From positions 1 through 64,000 of the forward strand of contig CBDUMS010000004.1 of assembly GCA_965368405.1 (NCBI GenBank): a DNA stretch of 64,000 bases, given 5' to 3'. A program made the position numbers and the translations under genes. Positions 7,947 through 16,894 of the stretch are shown piece by piece. How positions within the stretch are numbered: position 1 is the stretch's first letter; each line of letters opens with the position of its first letter. Source of the DNA: S012-113 sp965368405 (GTDB lineage Bacteria > Bacteroidota > Bacteroidia > Cytophagales > Cyclobacteriaceae). The notes under the pieces were generated by a model that saw only the letters and a list, made by a program, of their open reading frames with translations, did no database searches and had not been told where the DNA came from.

Positions 7947-8741
7947 ATGACAGCGCTCAGAGACAAAAGGACTAGATTGTTTATGATACTCGGCGGTATT
8001 TTTATTACAAATGCTGTTGTTGCAGAGCTTATTGGCGTTAAGATCTTTTCTTTAGAAAATTCTTTAGGTTTCTCGCCAGTTAACCTGAATATTGGTGACT
8101 TTGTCCTTGATTTTAATCTTACCGCCGGCGCAATAATATGGCCTGTTGTCTTTATCACAACCGATGTTATTAATGAGTATTTTGGCAAAAAAGGTGTTCA
8201 GCAAATCACCTTCTTAACCGTTGGTTTAATTATCTATGTCTTTCTGGTAATCTCGGTAGTAACCGCCTTAAGTCCTGCTGGTTTTTGGCTAGAAATAAAT
8301 CAATCCGATGCGGAAGGCAATCCGTTTAATATTAACTATGCCTACAACAAAATATTTCTCCAGGGCTTAGGCATTATAGTTGGCTCGCTGGTAGCCTTCC
8401 TTCTAGGCCAGCTTCTCGATGTTTTTGTTTTCCAGCGCTTGCGTAAGCTAACCGGTCCAAAAATGATATGGCTGCGAGCAACGGGATCTACCTTGATCAG
8501 TCAATTGCTCGATAGTTTCGTTGTCCTGTTCATTGCTTTCTATGTTTTCGGTAATCCACCGTGGCCATTTAAACAGGTACTCGCGGTAGGGCTTATTAAT
8601 TACACCTATAAATTCGTTGTGGCTGTAGCACTAACGCCGTTACTCTATCTTGCGCATAACATTATCGATGGCTATTTGGGCAAAGAACAAGCCGACAAGA
8701 TGACCAAAGAGGCCTCCGATAATAGTAATTCCTTCTTTTGA
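7947..8741 (+). CDS. Queuosine-precursor-type transporter (VUT/YhhQ family)
   Basis: A 264-residue polytopic membrane protein with about six hydrophobic helices. The blocks AGAIIWPVVFITTDVINEYFGKKG and WLRATGSTLISQLLDS, in shortened form, are characteristic of the VUT (DUF165) family that includes E. coli YhhQ, an importer of queuosine precursors (7-cyano- or 7-aminomethyl-7-deazaguanine). Substrate assignment rests on family membership. It starts one nucleotide after the rnz stop, so a link with tRNA maturation and modification is plausible but not shown. The C-terminal tail is hydrophilic and Ser/Asn rich. Confidence 0.85.
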   Translation: MTALRDKRTRLFMILGGIFITNAVVAELIGVKIFSLENSLGFSPVNLNIGDFVLDFNLTAGAIIWPVVFITTDVINEYFGKKGVQQITFLTVGLIIYVFLVISVVTALSPAGFWLEINQSDAEGNPFNINYAYNKIFLQGLGIIVGSLVAFLLGQLLDVFVFQRLRKLTGPKMIWLRATGSTLISQLLDSFVVLFIAFYVFGNPPWPFKQVLAVGLINYTYKFVVAVALTPLLYLAHNIIDGYLGKEQADKMTKEASDNSNSFF

Positions 8742-8815
8742 GTTTCGTCATAAATTTTTATCAAGATTATCTAACTTGCACGATCTTTGTAAGGCATGAT
8801 TAAAGAAATGAATTC

Positions 8816-10204
8816 ATGATAAGAAAATTATATCTTTTACTACTCATATTAGCAGGAGCGATATCGCTTGGGTTTAGTCAGGGTTATTCGATTGAAACCG
8901 AAATAAAGGGCCAGACAGACAATGTAGCCTACTTAGGTCACCATTTCGCTACGCAGCGCTATGTAGACGATACTGCCAATGTTGAGGCAGGAAGAGCCGT
9001 TTTCGAAGGGAAAAAAGATTTAATTGAAGGTATTTATTTCTATTATTCGCCTAAAGTTTATTTCGAATTTATCATTGAGGACCAAAACTTTTCTATCCAA
9101 GGAGATGCCGCTGACGTGGTGAGTACAGCAGTAATTAAGGGCTCTCCGCTAAACGAGGCATTTTATGGAATGCAGCGATTCAATTACGAAAAAAGAATTG
9201 CCAGCGAACAAATTAGGGCCGCATTAGACTCCACTGCATCACTGGAGGAAAAGCAGATGGCTAATGAAAAACTCAATGCTATTCAAGATGAAATTAAAGC
9301 TTATCAAAACCAATTACAGGCCGAATATCCAAACACATTACTCGATAGGCTGATAAGACTAATGCAAACGCCGGAAATACCTCCAGTACCTGCCGGCCAA
9401 GATTCATTAAAATTTCGTTACGAATATTATAAAAACCATTTCTGGGATGGAATAAACATTTCCGATCCTGGGTTATTGCGTTCTCCGCTATTGCATAATA
9501 AGATTATGGACTACCTCGATAATGTAGTGATCCAGCAAGCTGATACGGTAATAAACGAGGTTGAAAAGCTTATTCAAATAGCAAAAAACAATGATGAAGC
9601 TTATCGATACTTATTAATTAGCTTAACAAATAAGTATGAATCATCTCCAATAATGGGCTTCGATAAAGTTTTTGTTCATTTAGTAGACAATTATTATCTA
9701 ACGAATCAAGCACCATGGACCGATGCCGAGACCATTAAAAAACTTGAGGAACGAGCAGCCTCGATAAGACCAAACTTTATTGGTAACCCTGCCCCACCCT
9801 TTGTACTGCAAGACAGCATTGGTACCGATTATGACCTTTATAGGATCAACGCAAAATATACAGTATTGTATTTCTATGATCCGGATTGTGGACATTGCAA
9901 AAAGTCTACACCACTGCTTTACGAGGCTTATGCTGAATTACAAACCAAAGGGGTTGAAGTATTAGCAATTTGCACCACAACAGATGGTAAGCGTTGGAAG
10001 GAGTTTATAAACGAATTTGACCTGAATTGGATTAATCTCGCTGATCTTAGCAGCAGAACCAATGTGAAGTATTATTACGATGTGCGATCCACACCAACCG
10101 TTTATATTTTAGATCAAGAGAAGAAAATACTCTTAAAGAAAGTCGCTACCGAAGATGTCCCAGAAATAATTGATCAACTAATAGCCTCCGAAGAATTAAA
10201 GTAA
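8816..10204 (+). CDS. Exported thioredoxin-fold protein (DUF5106/TlpA-like)
   Basis: A 462-residue protein with a signal peptide (LYLLLLILAGAISLGFSQ). An N-terminal beta-rich DUF4369-like region covers about 20-115, a helical DUF5106-like middle about 120-320, and a thioredoxin/TlpA domain about 320-450. The redox motif is CGHC at C358/C361, in FYDPDCGHCKKSTP. The cis-Pro is in VRSTPTVYIL. Such proteins are abundant periplasmic thiol oxidoreductases in Bacteroidota. An upstream ATG at 8808 is closed by a stop after three codons, so 8816 is the start. Its 3' end abuts, without overlap, the end of the convergent RNA methyltransferase gene. Confidence 0.88.
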   Translation: MIRKLYLLLLILAGAISLGFSQGYSIETEIKGQTDNVAYLGHHFATQRYVDDTANVEAGRAVFEGKKDLIEGIYFYYSPKVYFEFIIEDQNFSIQGDAADVVSTAVIKGSPLNEAFYGMQRFNYEKRIASEQIRAALDSTASLEEKQMANEKLNAIQDEIKAYQNQLQAEYPNTLLDRLIRLMQTPEIPPVPAGQDSLKFRYEYYKNHFWDGINISDPGLLRSPLLHNKIMDYLDNVVIQQADTVINEVEKLIQIAKNNDEAYRYLLISLTNKYESSPIMGFDKVFVHLVDNYYLTNQAPWTDAETIKKLEERAASIRPNFIGNPAPPFVLQDSIGTDYDLYRINAKYTVLYFYDPDCGHCKKSTPLLYEAYAELQTKGVEVLAICTTTDGKRWKEFINEFDLNWINLADLSSRTNVKYYYDVRSTPTVYILDQEKKILLKKVATEDVPEIIDQLIASEELK

Positions 10205-10942
10205 TTAGTGCAATAAGGCACTACAGATAATCCCTGTTGAGACGGCAACATTTAAAGATTCGGCTCCTCCCCGTTTTGGAATAGTAATTCGTTCTGTGAT
10301 ATATTTATCAAGCTCGGTACTGATGCCATGCGACTCATTTCCCATAATGATTAATCCTTGTACAAGTTTGGAAGCATCATTGAGCGGCGTGCCCTGCATA
10401 TCCGCAGCTAAAACAGTACCCTTGTAATTTTTAATAGTTTCAACAAGATCACAGTTTACTACTTCCACTCGTGTTAGCGATCCCTTAGTTGCCGAAACAA
10501 CCTTCGGGTTATAAACATCGACTGAGCCATTTCCTAAAAGAATCGTATCAAGTGCAAACCAATCTGCAATTCGTATGATGGTACCAAGATTACCCGGATC
10601 ATTGATGGCATCGAGCGCAAGAATAACCTTGTCCTCATTAATTTTAACGTCGTGATATTCCGGGATTTCTACAAGTGCTATGGCCGAATTATTTGATTGA
10701 AAGCTTCCTAACGGCGCAAGCTCCTTTTCTTTAGCCTCGATTTTTTCTATTGAATTAGGCAAACTAGGATTGTTATCAAAAAAACTGGTTGTTCCGATAA
10801 TTTCCCATACCTTATACCTAGAATAAACAAATTCAAGCACAGATTTCTCTCCTTCTACAATAAATTTGCACTCTTCTAACCTATGTTTCTTAAGTTGTAA
10901 GGACTTAATATATTTGGCCTTTATCTTTGAGAGATTATTCAT
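10205..10942 (-). CDS. TrmH/SpoU-family RNA methyltransferase
   Basis: A 245-residue SPOUT-class 2'-O-ribose RNA methyltransferase. The three SpoU motifs are visible: NDPGNLGTIIRIADWF, IIMGNESHGIS and GGAESLNVAVSTGI. The N-terminal 90 residues resemble the substrate-binding region of rRNA methyltransferases of this group. It transfers a methyl from SAM to tRNA or rRNA; the exact nucleotide cannot be called. The ATG (10940-10942) lies only 5 nt from the proposed start of the divergent tamL gene. Proximity of a TrmH-like gene to tamL is common in Bacteroidota as far as I recall. Confidence 0.88.
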   Translation of the reverse strand: MNNLSKIKAKYIKSLQLKKHRLEECKFIVEGEKSVLEFVYSRYKVWEIIGTTSFFDNNPSLPNSIEKIEAKEKELAPLGSFQSNNSAIALVEIPEYHDVKINEDKVILALDAINDPGNLGTIIRIADWFALDTILLGNGSVDVYNPKVVSATKGSLTRVEVVNCDLVETIKNYKGTVLAADMQGTPLNDASKLVQGLIIMGNESHGISTELDKYITERITIPKRGGAESLNVAVSTGIICSALLH

Positions 10943-10947
10943 ATAAT

Positions 10948-13359
10948 TTGAAGCGATATTTCAACCCTTTACTTTTTAGCGTAATTGCCTTAATCGGAAT
11001 GGGTTGCGTAGGTACACGACACCTCAAAGAAGGAGAATATCTGCTTTATAACCAAAAGATAGAGCATCAGCTCAACAATCATTCTGATCAGCTTAAAAGA
11101 CAATTAGTACAGAAGCCAAACCGTCGAATCCTTAAACTTCCGATTACCCCGTACACCTATCTTTATTATCAAGGACAAAAATCCTATGATCAGACAGAAT
11201 TAGGAGCAAAATTGGAGGCGCTTGATGCTAAATACGAGGCGAAGTTAAAAGCAGCTACGAGTACGCAAAAAGTGAATAGGCTGAATCGTAAAAAAAATAA
11301 AAAGGTGAGCGCTGTTGAGAAATCGCTGAACGAGGGTAACCTCTTAATGCGCTGGGGAGAGCCACTTACTGTTTTTGATAGTATTATGGCAGACAGGTCG
11401 CGAAGAAGTTTAGAAATCTATATGAAATCGAATGGTTGGTTTAATGCCTTTGCAGATTATGAGGTTAAATATGATGAAAAGCTAGCTAAAGTCAATTATG
11501 TCTTAGCACCTGGGCCTCGTTACAGAATTGATAGCATATCCTATAATATTCCAGACACTGCAATACATACACTTGTGCTCAATGCGTCGTCTAACTCTAA
11601 GATAAAGGTTAAAAATCCCTACCGTCAGGATGATTTAAGTGCAGAAAGAACCAGAATAGATGACCTCCTGCAGAATAATGGGTATTTCGACTTTTCTCGT
11701 CAGTATATCATGTATAAAGTGGATACCACGATGGGTGATCGAATGGTTCACATCCAGCTCAATATCTTGAACCCCAATCAAAAAGATCGACATAAATCCT
11801 TCGCTATAGATTCCGTGATTTTTACTGTCGAGAGCTCACCTTCGAATCGAAAAGACGTCTTTGAGCCCTTTGAGTATAAAAACGTAACCTATAATTTCTC
11901 TGATCGCTATTATTCCAAGAAAGTACTTGGCCGTAGAATAGACCTCAATCCTGGCAAACCATATTCCAAGCAGCGAACACTCAATACGCAGCGTGAGCTT
12001 GCAGGTATGGATATGTACAAGTTCGTGAATATCAACTACGACACTACAGCGAATCGGTTTCAGGCCAATATTTTTGTTAGCCCACTAAACCGATATCAAT
12101 GGACCATAGAAGCAGGACTAACTGTAACACAAGCACTTCCCGGGCCCTTTGCCAGTATTAGCCTTAAGCAACGCAATGTTTTCAATACCTTCGGCATTTT
12201 AGAAGTTGGTGGAAATATTGGTGTCGAAGGTGTTGCCGCAGCGTCGAACCCCAATGATATCCTCGCGAGTCTCGAAGCTGGAGCAAACGTTTCCCTTACC
12301 TTCCCACGCTTCTTTTTACCTTTCAGCGATGAGACGAAACAAAAATTGGGGTTCTATAATCCCAAATCTATAGTAAGAATAGGTTTAAATATTACCGATA
12401 GGCCCGAATATAATCGGAGTAATCTATCTGCTTCAAATTCATATACCTGGCAACCAAAGGAGAACCTGCTATTCGATTTTCAATTTCTTGAAGTTGCTTT
12501 AGTACGTACAAACTACCTTGATTCAGCATATTTCGAGCGATTGCGCGAGTTAGAACAAAATGGTAATAATCTGATAAATTCATTTAAACCCTCCTTTATC
12601 TCCAATCAACGATTTACAAGGAGTGTTAATAAAAACAACTACGGAAGAGGCTATAGCAATAGCTCCTATTTTAGTATTGCAGCGGAGCCTGGAGGCACAT
12701 TCACTAACCTCTGGATGCGCGATTTTTTCGCCAGCGATAGCCTCGAGATCTATGCCTATGTAAAACTTGACACAGATTATCGAAAAATTTTCAAAGCAAC
12801 ACAAAATAAGGCCTGGGCATTTAGAATCAGATCTGGTATTGCCATTCCTTATGGTGAAAATGGTCTTCTACCCTATGAAAAATATTTCTTTTCCGGAGGT
12901 AGCATAAGTAATAGAGCCTGGCGGCCACGTCGTCTAGGCCCCGGCTCATTCGACCATATTGAAGAAGATGGTCAGGTAAGCTACCAGTTTGAGCAGCAGG
13001 GTGAAATTATCATAGAATCGAGTATTGAGTTTCGACAGAAAATATTGGGATTCCTTCACTGGGCAGCATTTGTGGATGCAGGTAATATCTGGATGATAAA
13101 AGAGGATAAGGCACGGCCTGGTGCCCAGTTTAAGTTCAACTCCTTTTATCGTGAAATTGCTGTAGGTGCAGGTTTAGGTCTTCGGCTCGACTTCTCATTC
13201 TTTATAATGCGTTTTGATGCAGCCGCCAAGATAGTAGACCCCGCGCGACCTTTAGGCAAACGCTTTATATTAAGCAATGGCTTTAATGATGCGCCATTTA
13301 ATAACCCTAGTCGTACCGAACCAATTGTCTATACCCTCTCCATTGGATATCCTTTCTAG
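10948..13359 (+). CDS. tamL: TamL-like outer-membrane assembly lipoprotein (BamA/TamA family)
   Basis: About 803 residues. A short N-terminal hydrophobic segment ends in GMGCVGTRHLKEGEYLLYNQ. The cysteine followed by a TRHLKEGEY-type sequence is typical of TamL, the lipoprotein member of the Omp85 family in Bacteroidota. POTRA-like repeats fill about 25-370. The C-terminal half is a 16-strand barrel of the surface antigen D15 type, with the blocks YFSGGSISNRAWRPRRLGPG and GLRLDFSFFIMRFDAA, and it ends in an aromatic beta strand (YTLSIGYPF). I choose TTG at 10948 (MKRYFNPLLFS) rather than the TTG at 10927, because the latter would lie inside the divergent methyltransferase gene. The lipobox is atypical. 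The stop shares the 4-nt CTAG with the convergent E1 gene. A tamB partner is not in the window. Confidence 0.88.
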   Translation: MKRYFNPLLFSVIALIGMGCVGTRHLKEGEYLLYNQKIEHQLNNHSDQLKRQLVQKPNRRILKLPITPYTYLYYQGQKSYDQTELGAKLEALDAKYEAKLKAATSTQKVNRLNRKKNKKVSAVEKSLNEGNLLMRWGEPLTVFDSIMADRSRRSLEIYMKSNGWFNAFADYEVKYDEKLAKVNYVLAPGPRYRIDSISYNIPDTAIHTLVLNASSNSKIKVKNPYRQDDLSAERTRIDDLLQNNGYFDFSRQYIMYKVDTTMGDRMVHIQLNILNPNQKDRHKSFAIDSVIFTVESSPSNRKDVFEPFEYKNVTYNFSDRYYSKKVLGRRIDLNPGKPYSKQRTLNTQRELAGMDMYKFVNINYDTTANRFQANIFVSPLNRYQWTIEAGLTVTQALPGPFASISLKQRNVFNTFGILEVGGNIGVEGVAAASNPNDILASLEAGANVSLTFPRFFLPFSDETKQKLGFYNPKSIVRIGLNITDRPEYNRSNLSASNSYTWQPKENLLFDFQFLEVALVRTNYLDSAYFERLRELEQNGNNLINSFKPSFISNQRFTRSVNKNNYGRGYSNSSYFSIAAEPGGTFTNLWMRDFFASDSLEIYAYVKLDTDYRKIFKATQNKAWAFRIRSGIAIPYGENGLLPYEKYFFSGGSISNRAWRPRRLGPGSFDHIEEDGQVSYQFEQQGEIIIESSIEFRQKILGFLHWAAFVDAGNIWMIKEDKARPGAQFKFNSFYREIAVGAGLGLRLDFSFFIMRFDAAAKIVDPARPLGKRFILSNGFNDAPFNNPSRTEPIVYTLSIGYPF

Positions 13360-15434
13360 TAATTCAGTAAGGTCTCAATTTCCTTGGCTACCACTTTTGC
13401 ATTCGGGAGGATTGCCGCTTCCAGATCACGATTTAACGGAATTGCAGGAACATCCTTTGCACCCAAAACCTTTATAGGAGCATCTAGCTTCTCGAACAGT
13501 TCCGACGAAATCCTACCACCTAGAGATTCGATGAAGGAATTAGTAACGGGCTCCTCAGTAAGAAGAAGTGCCTTGCCGTGTTTGGTCACCTCCGCGCGCA
13601 CAAGTTCCCAATCGTAAGGCGCGATGCTTCGTAAATCAAGAATGGATACCTTATCTTGATGCTCAACGGCAGCATTTAGTGCCCAATGAACACCCATTCC
13701 ATAAGTGATCACTACCATACTATCGCCATCGTTTATATTAGATTCAGACGCCTCTAGCACCAGGTTGCCCTTACCAATAGGAATAATGTAGTCATCATCT
13801 GGTTCTACCATCTTAGCCCAGTTAGTACCAGGCACCTTAGACCAGTATAGGCCTTTATGCTCTAGTGAGATTACAGGATTAGGATCATAAAACCCTGCTT
13901 TTAGTAAGCCATTGAGATCCGCAGCATTAGATGGGTATATTATTTTAATGCCTTTAATTGTAGCCAAAGTGGCCTCTATACTTCCACTATGGTAAGGTCC
14001 ACCGCCACCATACGCCCCAATCGGTATTCTTATTAATGATTGCACCGGGAACTTGCCTTTGGAGATATAGCAACTCTTAGAAAGCTCCTCTACAAGTTGA
14101 TTTAAGCCTGGCCATACATAATCTGCAAACTGAATTTCTACGATAGGTTTAACGCCTACCACGCTCATTCCCAAGGTGCTTCCAACAATATATGCTTCTT
14201 GAATTGGTGTATTGAAGACACGTTGATGTCCATATTTTCCGGCTAGTGTAGCTGCTTCACGAAAAACACCACCCAGTGTTCCTCCAACATCCTGTCCATA
14301 GAAAATGGCCTCGGGATGCTTCTTAAGAATATGATCAATGGCATGCAGACCTGCATCAACCATTACTAGTGATTCTCCACCTTCACGATGTCTATTCCCT
14401 TTCTCGGCAACTATAGGTGTCTCTGCCAATACATATTTGTCCGCTTCGGCGATATCTGGGTCTGGAGAGTTTCTAGCATTTTCAAATGCTTCATCAACAT
14501 GCAGGCGAGCTTCCTCATCGTAGGCATCAAGGTCAGAAATTGGAATCCCTATGCGCTTCAACTTAGATCGAAGCTTTACAAAGGGATCATCCTTTTCATG
14601 TTTGTTTAAATCTTCATCGCTCCGGTACCATTCCTTACGAACGCCAGAGGTATGGTGTCCTAATAACGGACATTTAGCATGGACCAACACAGGTTCACGG
14701 TGTCGCTTTGTGTAGCCAATTGCACGACCGAGTACTTCATAAGAATTCTCAAAATCACTACCGTCGGCACGCATCCGTTTAAGTCCTTTAAATCCTGCGG
14801 CAAAGTCATAGGCATCCATTGCCCTCATCTCTTCGCCAGTGGCAGAAATACCCCAATCATTGTCTTGAACAAGATAGATTATTGGTAATTTCTTTAATAC
14901 GGCCATTTGCATAGCCTCCGAAACCTCTCCTTCTGTTACACTCCCATCACCAAGAGAACAAAGTACTACGGGAAGATTTTCATTTCCTAAGCCTTCGGAT
15001 TCCAAATAATGAATCGCGTGCGCCATGCCTGTAGCTGGTATAGCTTGCATACCGGTTGCCGAACTCTGATGTGGTATTGTGGGAAAGCCCTCTTCACGCA
15101 CACAAGGATGACCGTAATAACTTCTTCCTCCTGTAAATGGATCATTCGCTTTTGCCATCAATTGCATCATTAGCTGCTCCGGACTAAATCCTAAACCAAG
15201 GAGTATAGACTCGTCACGATAATAAAGGGCTGCGTAGTCCCATGGTTTTAACAGTAGACCTGCGGCTAATTGAATAGCTTCATGACCTTTACTGGTGCTG
15301 TGCACATACCTACTCGCAAACTCTTTCTCATCATCGTATTTGGTAGCCATGGCTCGGGCTGTTGCCATTAGCCGGTAAACCTTTACTAATAATTCTACGT
15401 CTACTTTGGGGCTTATTTCTGCTGTTACACTCAT
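13356..15434 (-). CDS. Fused E1 alpha/beta 2-oxoacid dehydrogenase
   Basis: A 692-residue single polypeptide joining the alpha subunit (about 1-335) and beta subunit (about 350-692) of a thiamine-diphosphate 2-oxoacid dehydrogenase. The TPP motif is GDGSVTEGEVSEAM followed by PIIYLVQDN. The alpha part also has FTGGRSYYGHPC and YKRHREP-like blocks. The beta part has IFYGQDVGGTLGGVF, FNTPIQEAYIVGSTLGMS, EIQFADYVWPG, YGGGGPYHSGS and the C-terminal transketolase block. Similarity is closest to the branched-chain (2-oxoisovalerate) type, but pyruvate cannot be excluded. Such fusions are normal in Bacteroidota; the E2 and E3 partners are encoded elsewhere. The upstream region has inverted repeats that may be regulatory. 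Confidence 0.92.
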   Translation of the reverse strand: MSVTAEISPKVDVELLVKVYRLMATARAMATKYDDEKEFASRYVHSTSKGHEAIQLAAGLLLKPWDYAALYYRDESILLGLGFSPEQLMMQLMAKANDPFTGGRSYYGHPCVREEGFPTIPHQSSATGMQAIPATGMAHAIHYLESEGLGNENLPVVLCSLGDGSVTEGEVSEAMQMAVLKKLPIIYLVQDNDWGISATGEEMRAMDAYDFAAGFKGLKRMRADGSDFENSYEVLGRAIGYTKRHREPVLVHAKCPLLGHHTSGVRKEWYRSDEDLNKHEKDDPFVKLRSKLKRIGIPISDLDAYDEEARLHVDEAFENARNSPDPDIAEADKYVLAETPIVAEKGNRHREGGESLVMVDAGLHAIDHILKKHPEAIFYGQDVGGTLGGVFREAATLAGKYGHQRVFNTPIQEAYIVGSTLGMSVVGVKPIVEIQFADYVWPGLNQLVEELSKSCYISKGKFPVQSLIRIPIGAYGGGGPYHSGSIEATLATIKGIKIIYPSNAADLNGLLKAGFYDPNPVISLEHKGLYWSKVPGTNWAKMVEPDDDYIIPIGKGNLVLEASESNINDGDSMVVITYGMGVHWALNAAVEHQDKVSILDLRSIAPYDWELVRAEVTKHGKALLLTEEPVTNSFIESLGGRISSELFEKLDAPIKVLGAKDVPAIPLNRDLEAAILPNAKVVAKEIETLLNY

Positions 15435-15448
15435 TAAATTTATTGCTA

Positions 15449-15545
15449 CTTACCTACCACTAATTTAGCGATTTTAGGTAAGAAGATTAAGTCAATTCAT
15501 TAGAATCGGAGCAGTGTTCGCTAAGCCTAATAAATAAGTAGGTAA
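15449..15545. promoter_or_regulatory. Inverted repeats upstream of the E1 dehydrogenase gene
   Basis: A perfect 8-bp inverted repeat, CTTACCTA (15449-15456) and TAGGTAAG (15475-15482), is separated by 18 nt. A third half-site TAGGTAA lies at 15539-15545. The first arm is 15 nt upstream of the E1 start codon (15434, minus strand). It could be an operator or a leader hairpin. Confidence 0.35.
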
Positions 15546-15601
15546 ATCTTAAACAATCCACGGCCAACAAAGGGCTTATTCTATTATTGTTGAAGTTCAT
15601 C

Positions 15602-15609
15602 TATCTTTG
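15602..15609 (+). promoter_or_regulatory. -7 box of the PAP2 gene
   Basis: TATCTTTG, a full TAnnTTTG match, ending 6 nt before the ATG at 15616. The TTG inside it could be read as an alternative start codon, but as a promoter element it explains the sequence better. Confidence 0.5.
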
Positions 15610-15615
15610 GCCGAG

Positions 15616-16188
15616 ATGATTGATTTCTTAATTACACTGGATAAAAAGCTACTGTTGATTATTAATAGCTGGAACACGCCCTGGCTTGATTCCGTGATGA
15701 GCACACTGACAAACGGTCTTAGCTGGCTACCTTTTTTCCTCCTGATAATTGGCTGGATAATATATAAATTCCGCTGGCAGTCGATCGTAATATTTTTGCT
15801 CTTAGGACTTGTGATTTTACTTGCCGATCGTATCTCAGCGGGCTTCTTTAAACCATTTTTTGCGCGACTAAGGCCCTCTCACGATCCTGAAATTAAAGAC
15901 TTAATCCATCTCGTAAACGACTACCGTGGCGGATTATATGGGTTCGTATCCTCACACGCGACTAATGCCTTTGGTATTGCTACCTTTCTATGGCTTGTAT
16001 TACGCGAGAGAATAAGCTGGATTTGGGTGATTTACGTCTGGGCCTTTATCTTTAGTTATACCCGAATGTACCTTGGTGTTCATTATCCGCTTGATATTTT
16101 AGCCGGAGGCGTTTTGGGTGCATTAATTGGCTTAACTGTATATCTCTTGGCGAGATATTTACCAAAGAAGTTCGGTCTCGCTAATTAG
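15616..16188 (+). CDS. PAP2-superfamily membrane phosphatase
   Basis: A 190-residue membrane protein with about five helices. The three PAP2 motifs are present: KPFFARLRPS (K-x6-RP), the FVSSHATNAFG block (PSGH-like with S-x-H) and YLGVHYPLDILAGG (SR-x5-H-x3-D-like). The family removes phosphate from undecaprenyl pyrophosphate, phosphatidic acid or related lipids at the outer face of the inner membrane. I start at ATG 15616 (MIDFLITLDKKLL); the TTG at 15607 lies in the promoter-like TATCTTTG. The stop region overlaps the convergent riboflavin synthase gene by 8 nt (CTAATTAG). Confidence 0.9.
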   Translation: MIDFLITLDKKLLLIINSWNTPWLDSVMSTLTNGLSWLPFFLLIIGWIIYKFRWQSIVIFLLLGLVILLADRISAGFFKPFFARLRPSHDPEIKDLIHLVNDYRGGLYGFVSSHATNAFGIATFLWLVLRERISWIWVIYVWAFIFSYTRMYLGVHYPLDILAGGVLGALIGLTVYLLARYLPKKFGLAN

Positions 16189-16774
16189 CCTGATGTGCCT
16201 TGAGCATGTTAGCAACATACTTGCCAACAACATCGAACTCAATATTAACTTTATCGCCATCCTTCATTGTACCAAAATTGGTATGTTCGAAAGTATAAGG
16301 AATAATAGCACAGACAAAGCTATTTGATGTAACATCGAAACAGGTTAAGCTTATTCCATTAATCGATACTGATCCTTTTTCAACAAGAAGATTACTCGGG
16401 TGTGACAGTTCAAAAGCAAATAGCCAGCTACCGTCTTCTTCAGTGATGCTTTTACAGGTAGCCGTTTCATCAACATGTCCCTGAACGATATGCCCATCAA
16501 ATCTACCATTCGCAATCATACTACGCTCCAGGTTAACAAAATCGCCAGGTTTTAAATCTCCTAAGTTCGATTTCTTCAACGTTTCGTCTACAGCGGTAAC
16601 TTTATAAATATCTTTATCAATCTCTATAGTGGTTAGGCATACTCCATTGTGAGCAACACTTTGGTCAACCTGCAATTCTTTGGTCATCGGAGCTTCGATA
16701 AAGAAGTGCACATTTCCTCCATCTGTTTCTATTGCCTTTACTTTTCCTTGTTGTTCAATTATACCTGTAAACAT
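16181..16774 (-). CDS. ribE: Riboflavin synthase, alpha chain
   Basis: A 197-residue enzyme that converts two 6,7-dimethyl-8-ribityllumazine molecules to riboflavin. It has two tandem lumazine-binding domains. The first starts with the diagnostic MFTGIIEQQGKV and the second near GHIVQGHVDETA. The block VEKGSVSINGISLT is typical of the second domain. I start at the ATG 16772-16774, giving the canonical N-terminus. A longer TTG form at 16795 would start inside a TATCTTTG promoter box. The gene is monocistronic as far as visible and convergent with PAP2. Confidence 0.96.
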   Translation of the reverse strand: MFTGIIEQQGKVKAIETDGGNVHFFIEAPMTKELQVDQSVAHNGVCLTTIEIDKDIYKVTAVDETLKKSNLGDLKPGDFVNLERSMIANGRFDGHIVQGHVDETATCKSITEEDGSWLFAFELSHPSNLLVEKGSVSINGISLTCFDVTSNSFVCAIIPYTFEHTNFGTMKDGDKVNIEFDVVGKYVANMLKAHQAN

Positions 16775-16792
16775 AGCTGTATTTATTTGTCC

Positions 16793-16800
16793 CAAAGATA
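16793..16800 (-). promoter_or_regulatory. -7 box of ribE
   Basis: On the minus strand TATCTTTG, 18 nt before the ribE ATG, matches TAnnTTTG. No TTG at the normal spacing is seen, so the -33 element is unsupported. Confidence 0.45.
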
Positions 16801-16856
16801 ATGGATATTCAAGATTTTACGTTGGATATTCTTGCTTTGCTTATTGCATAAAATGA

Positions 16857-16887
16857 TTTGTAATCTGCCTTATAGCTTCTATCTTCG
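16857..16887 (+). promoter_or_regulatory. Promoter of pcm
   Basis: TTTG at 16857-16860, a 19-nt spacer, then TATCTTCG at 16880-16887 (one mismatch to TAnnTTTG). The chosen ATG at 16895 follows 7 nt later. The spacing is canonical for Bacteroidota promoters. Confidence 0.5.
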
Positions 16888-16894
16888 CCCTTCG

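Noticed and set aside
15607..15615. TTG start for the PAP2 gene
   Set aside because: It is part of the TATCTTTG promoter box; the ATG at 15616 gives the normal N-terminus.
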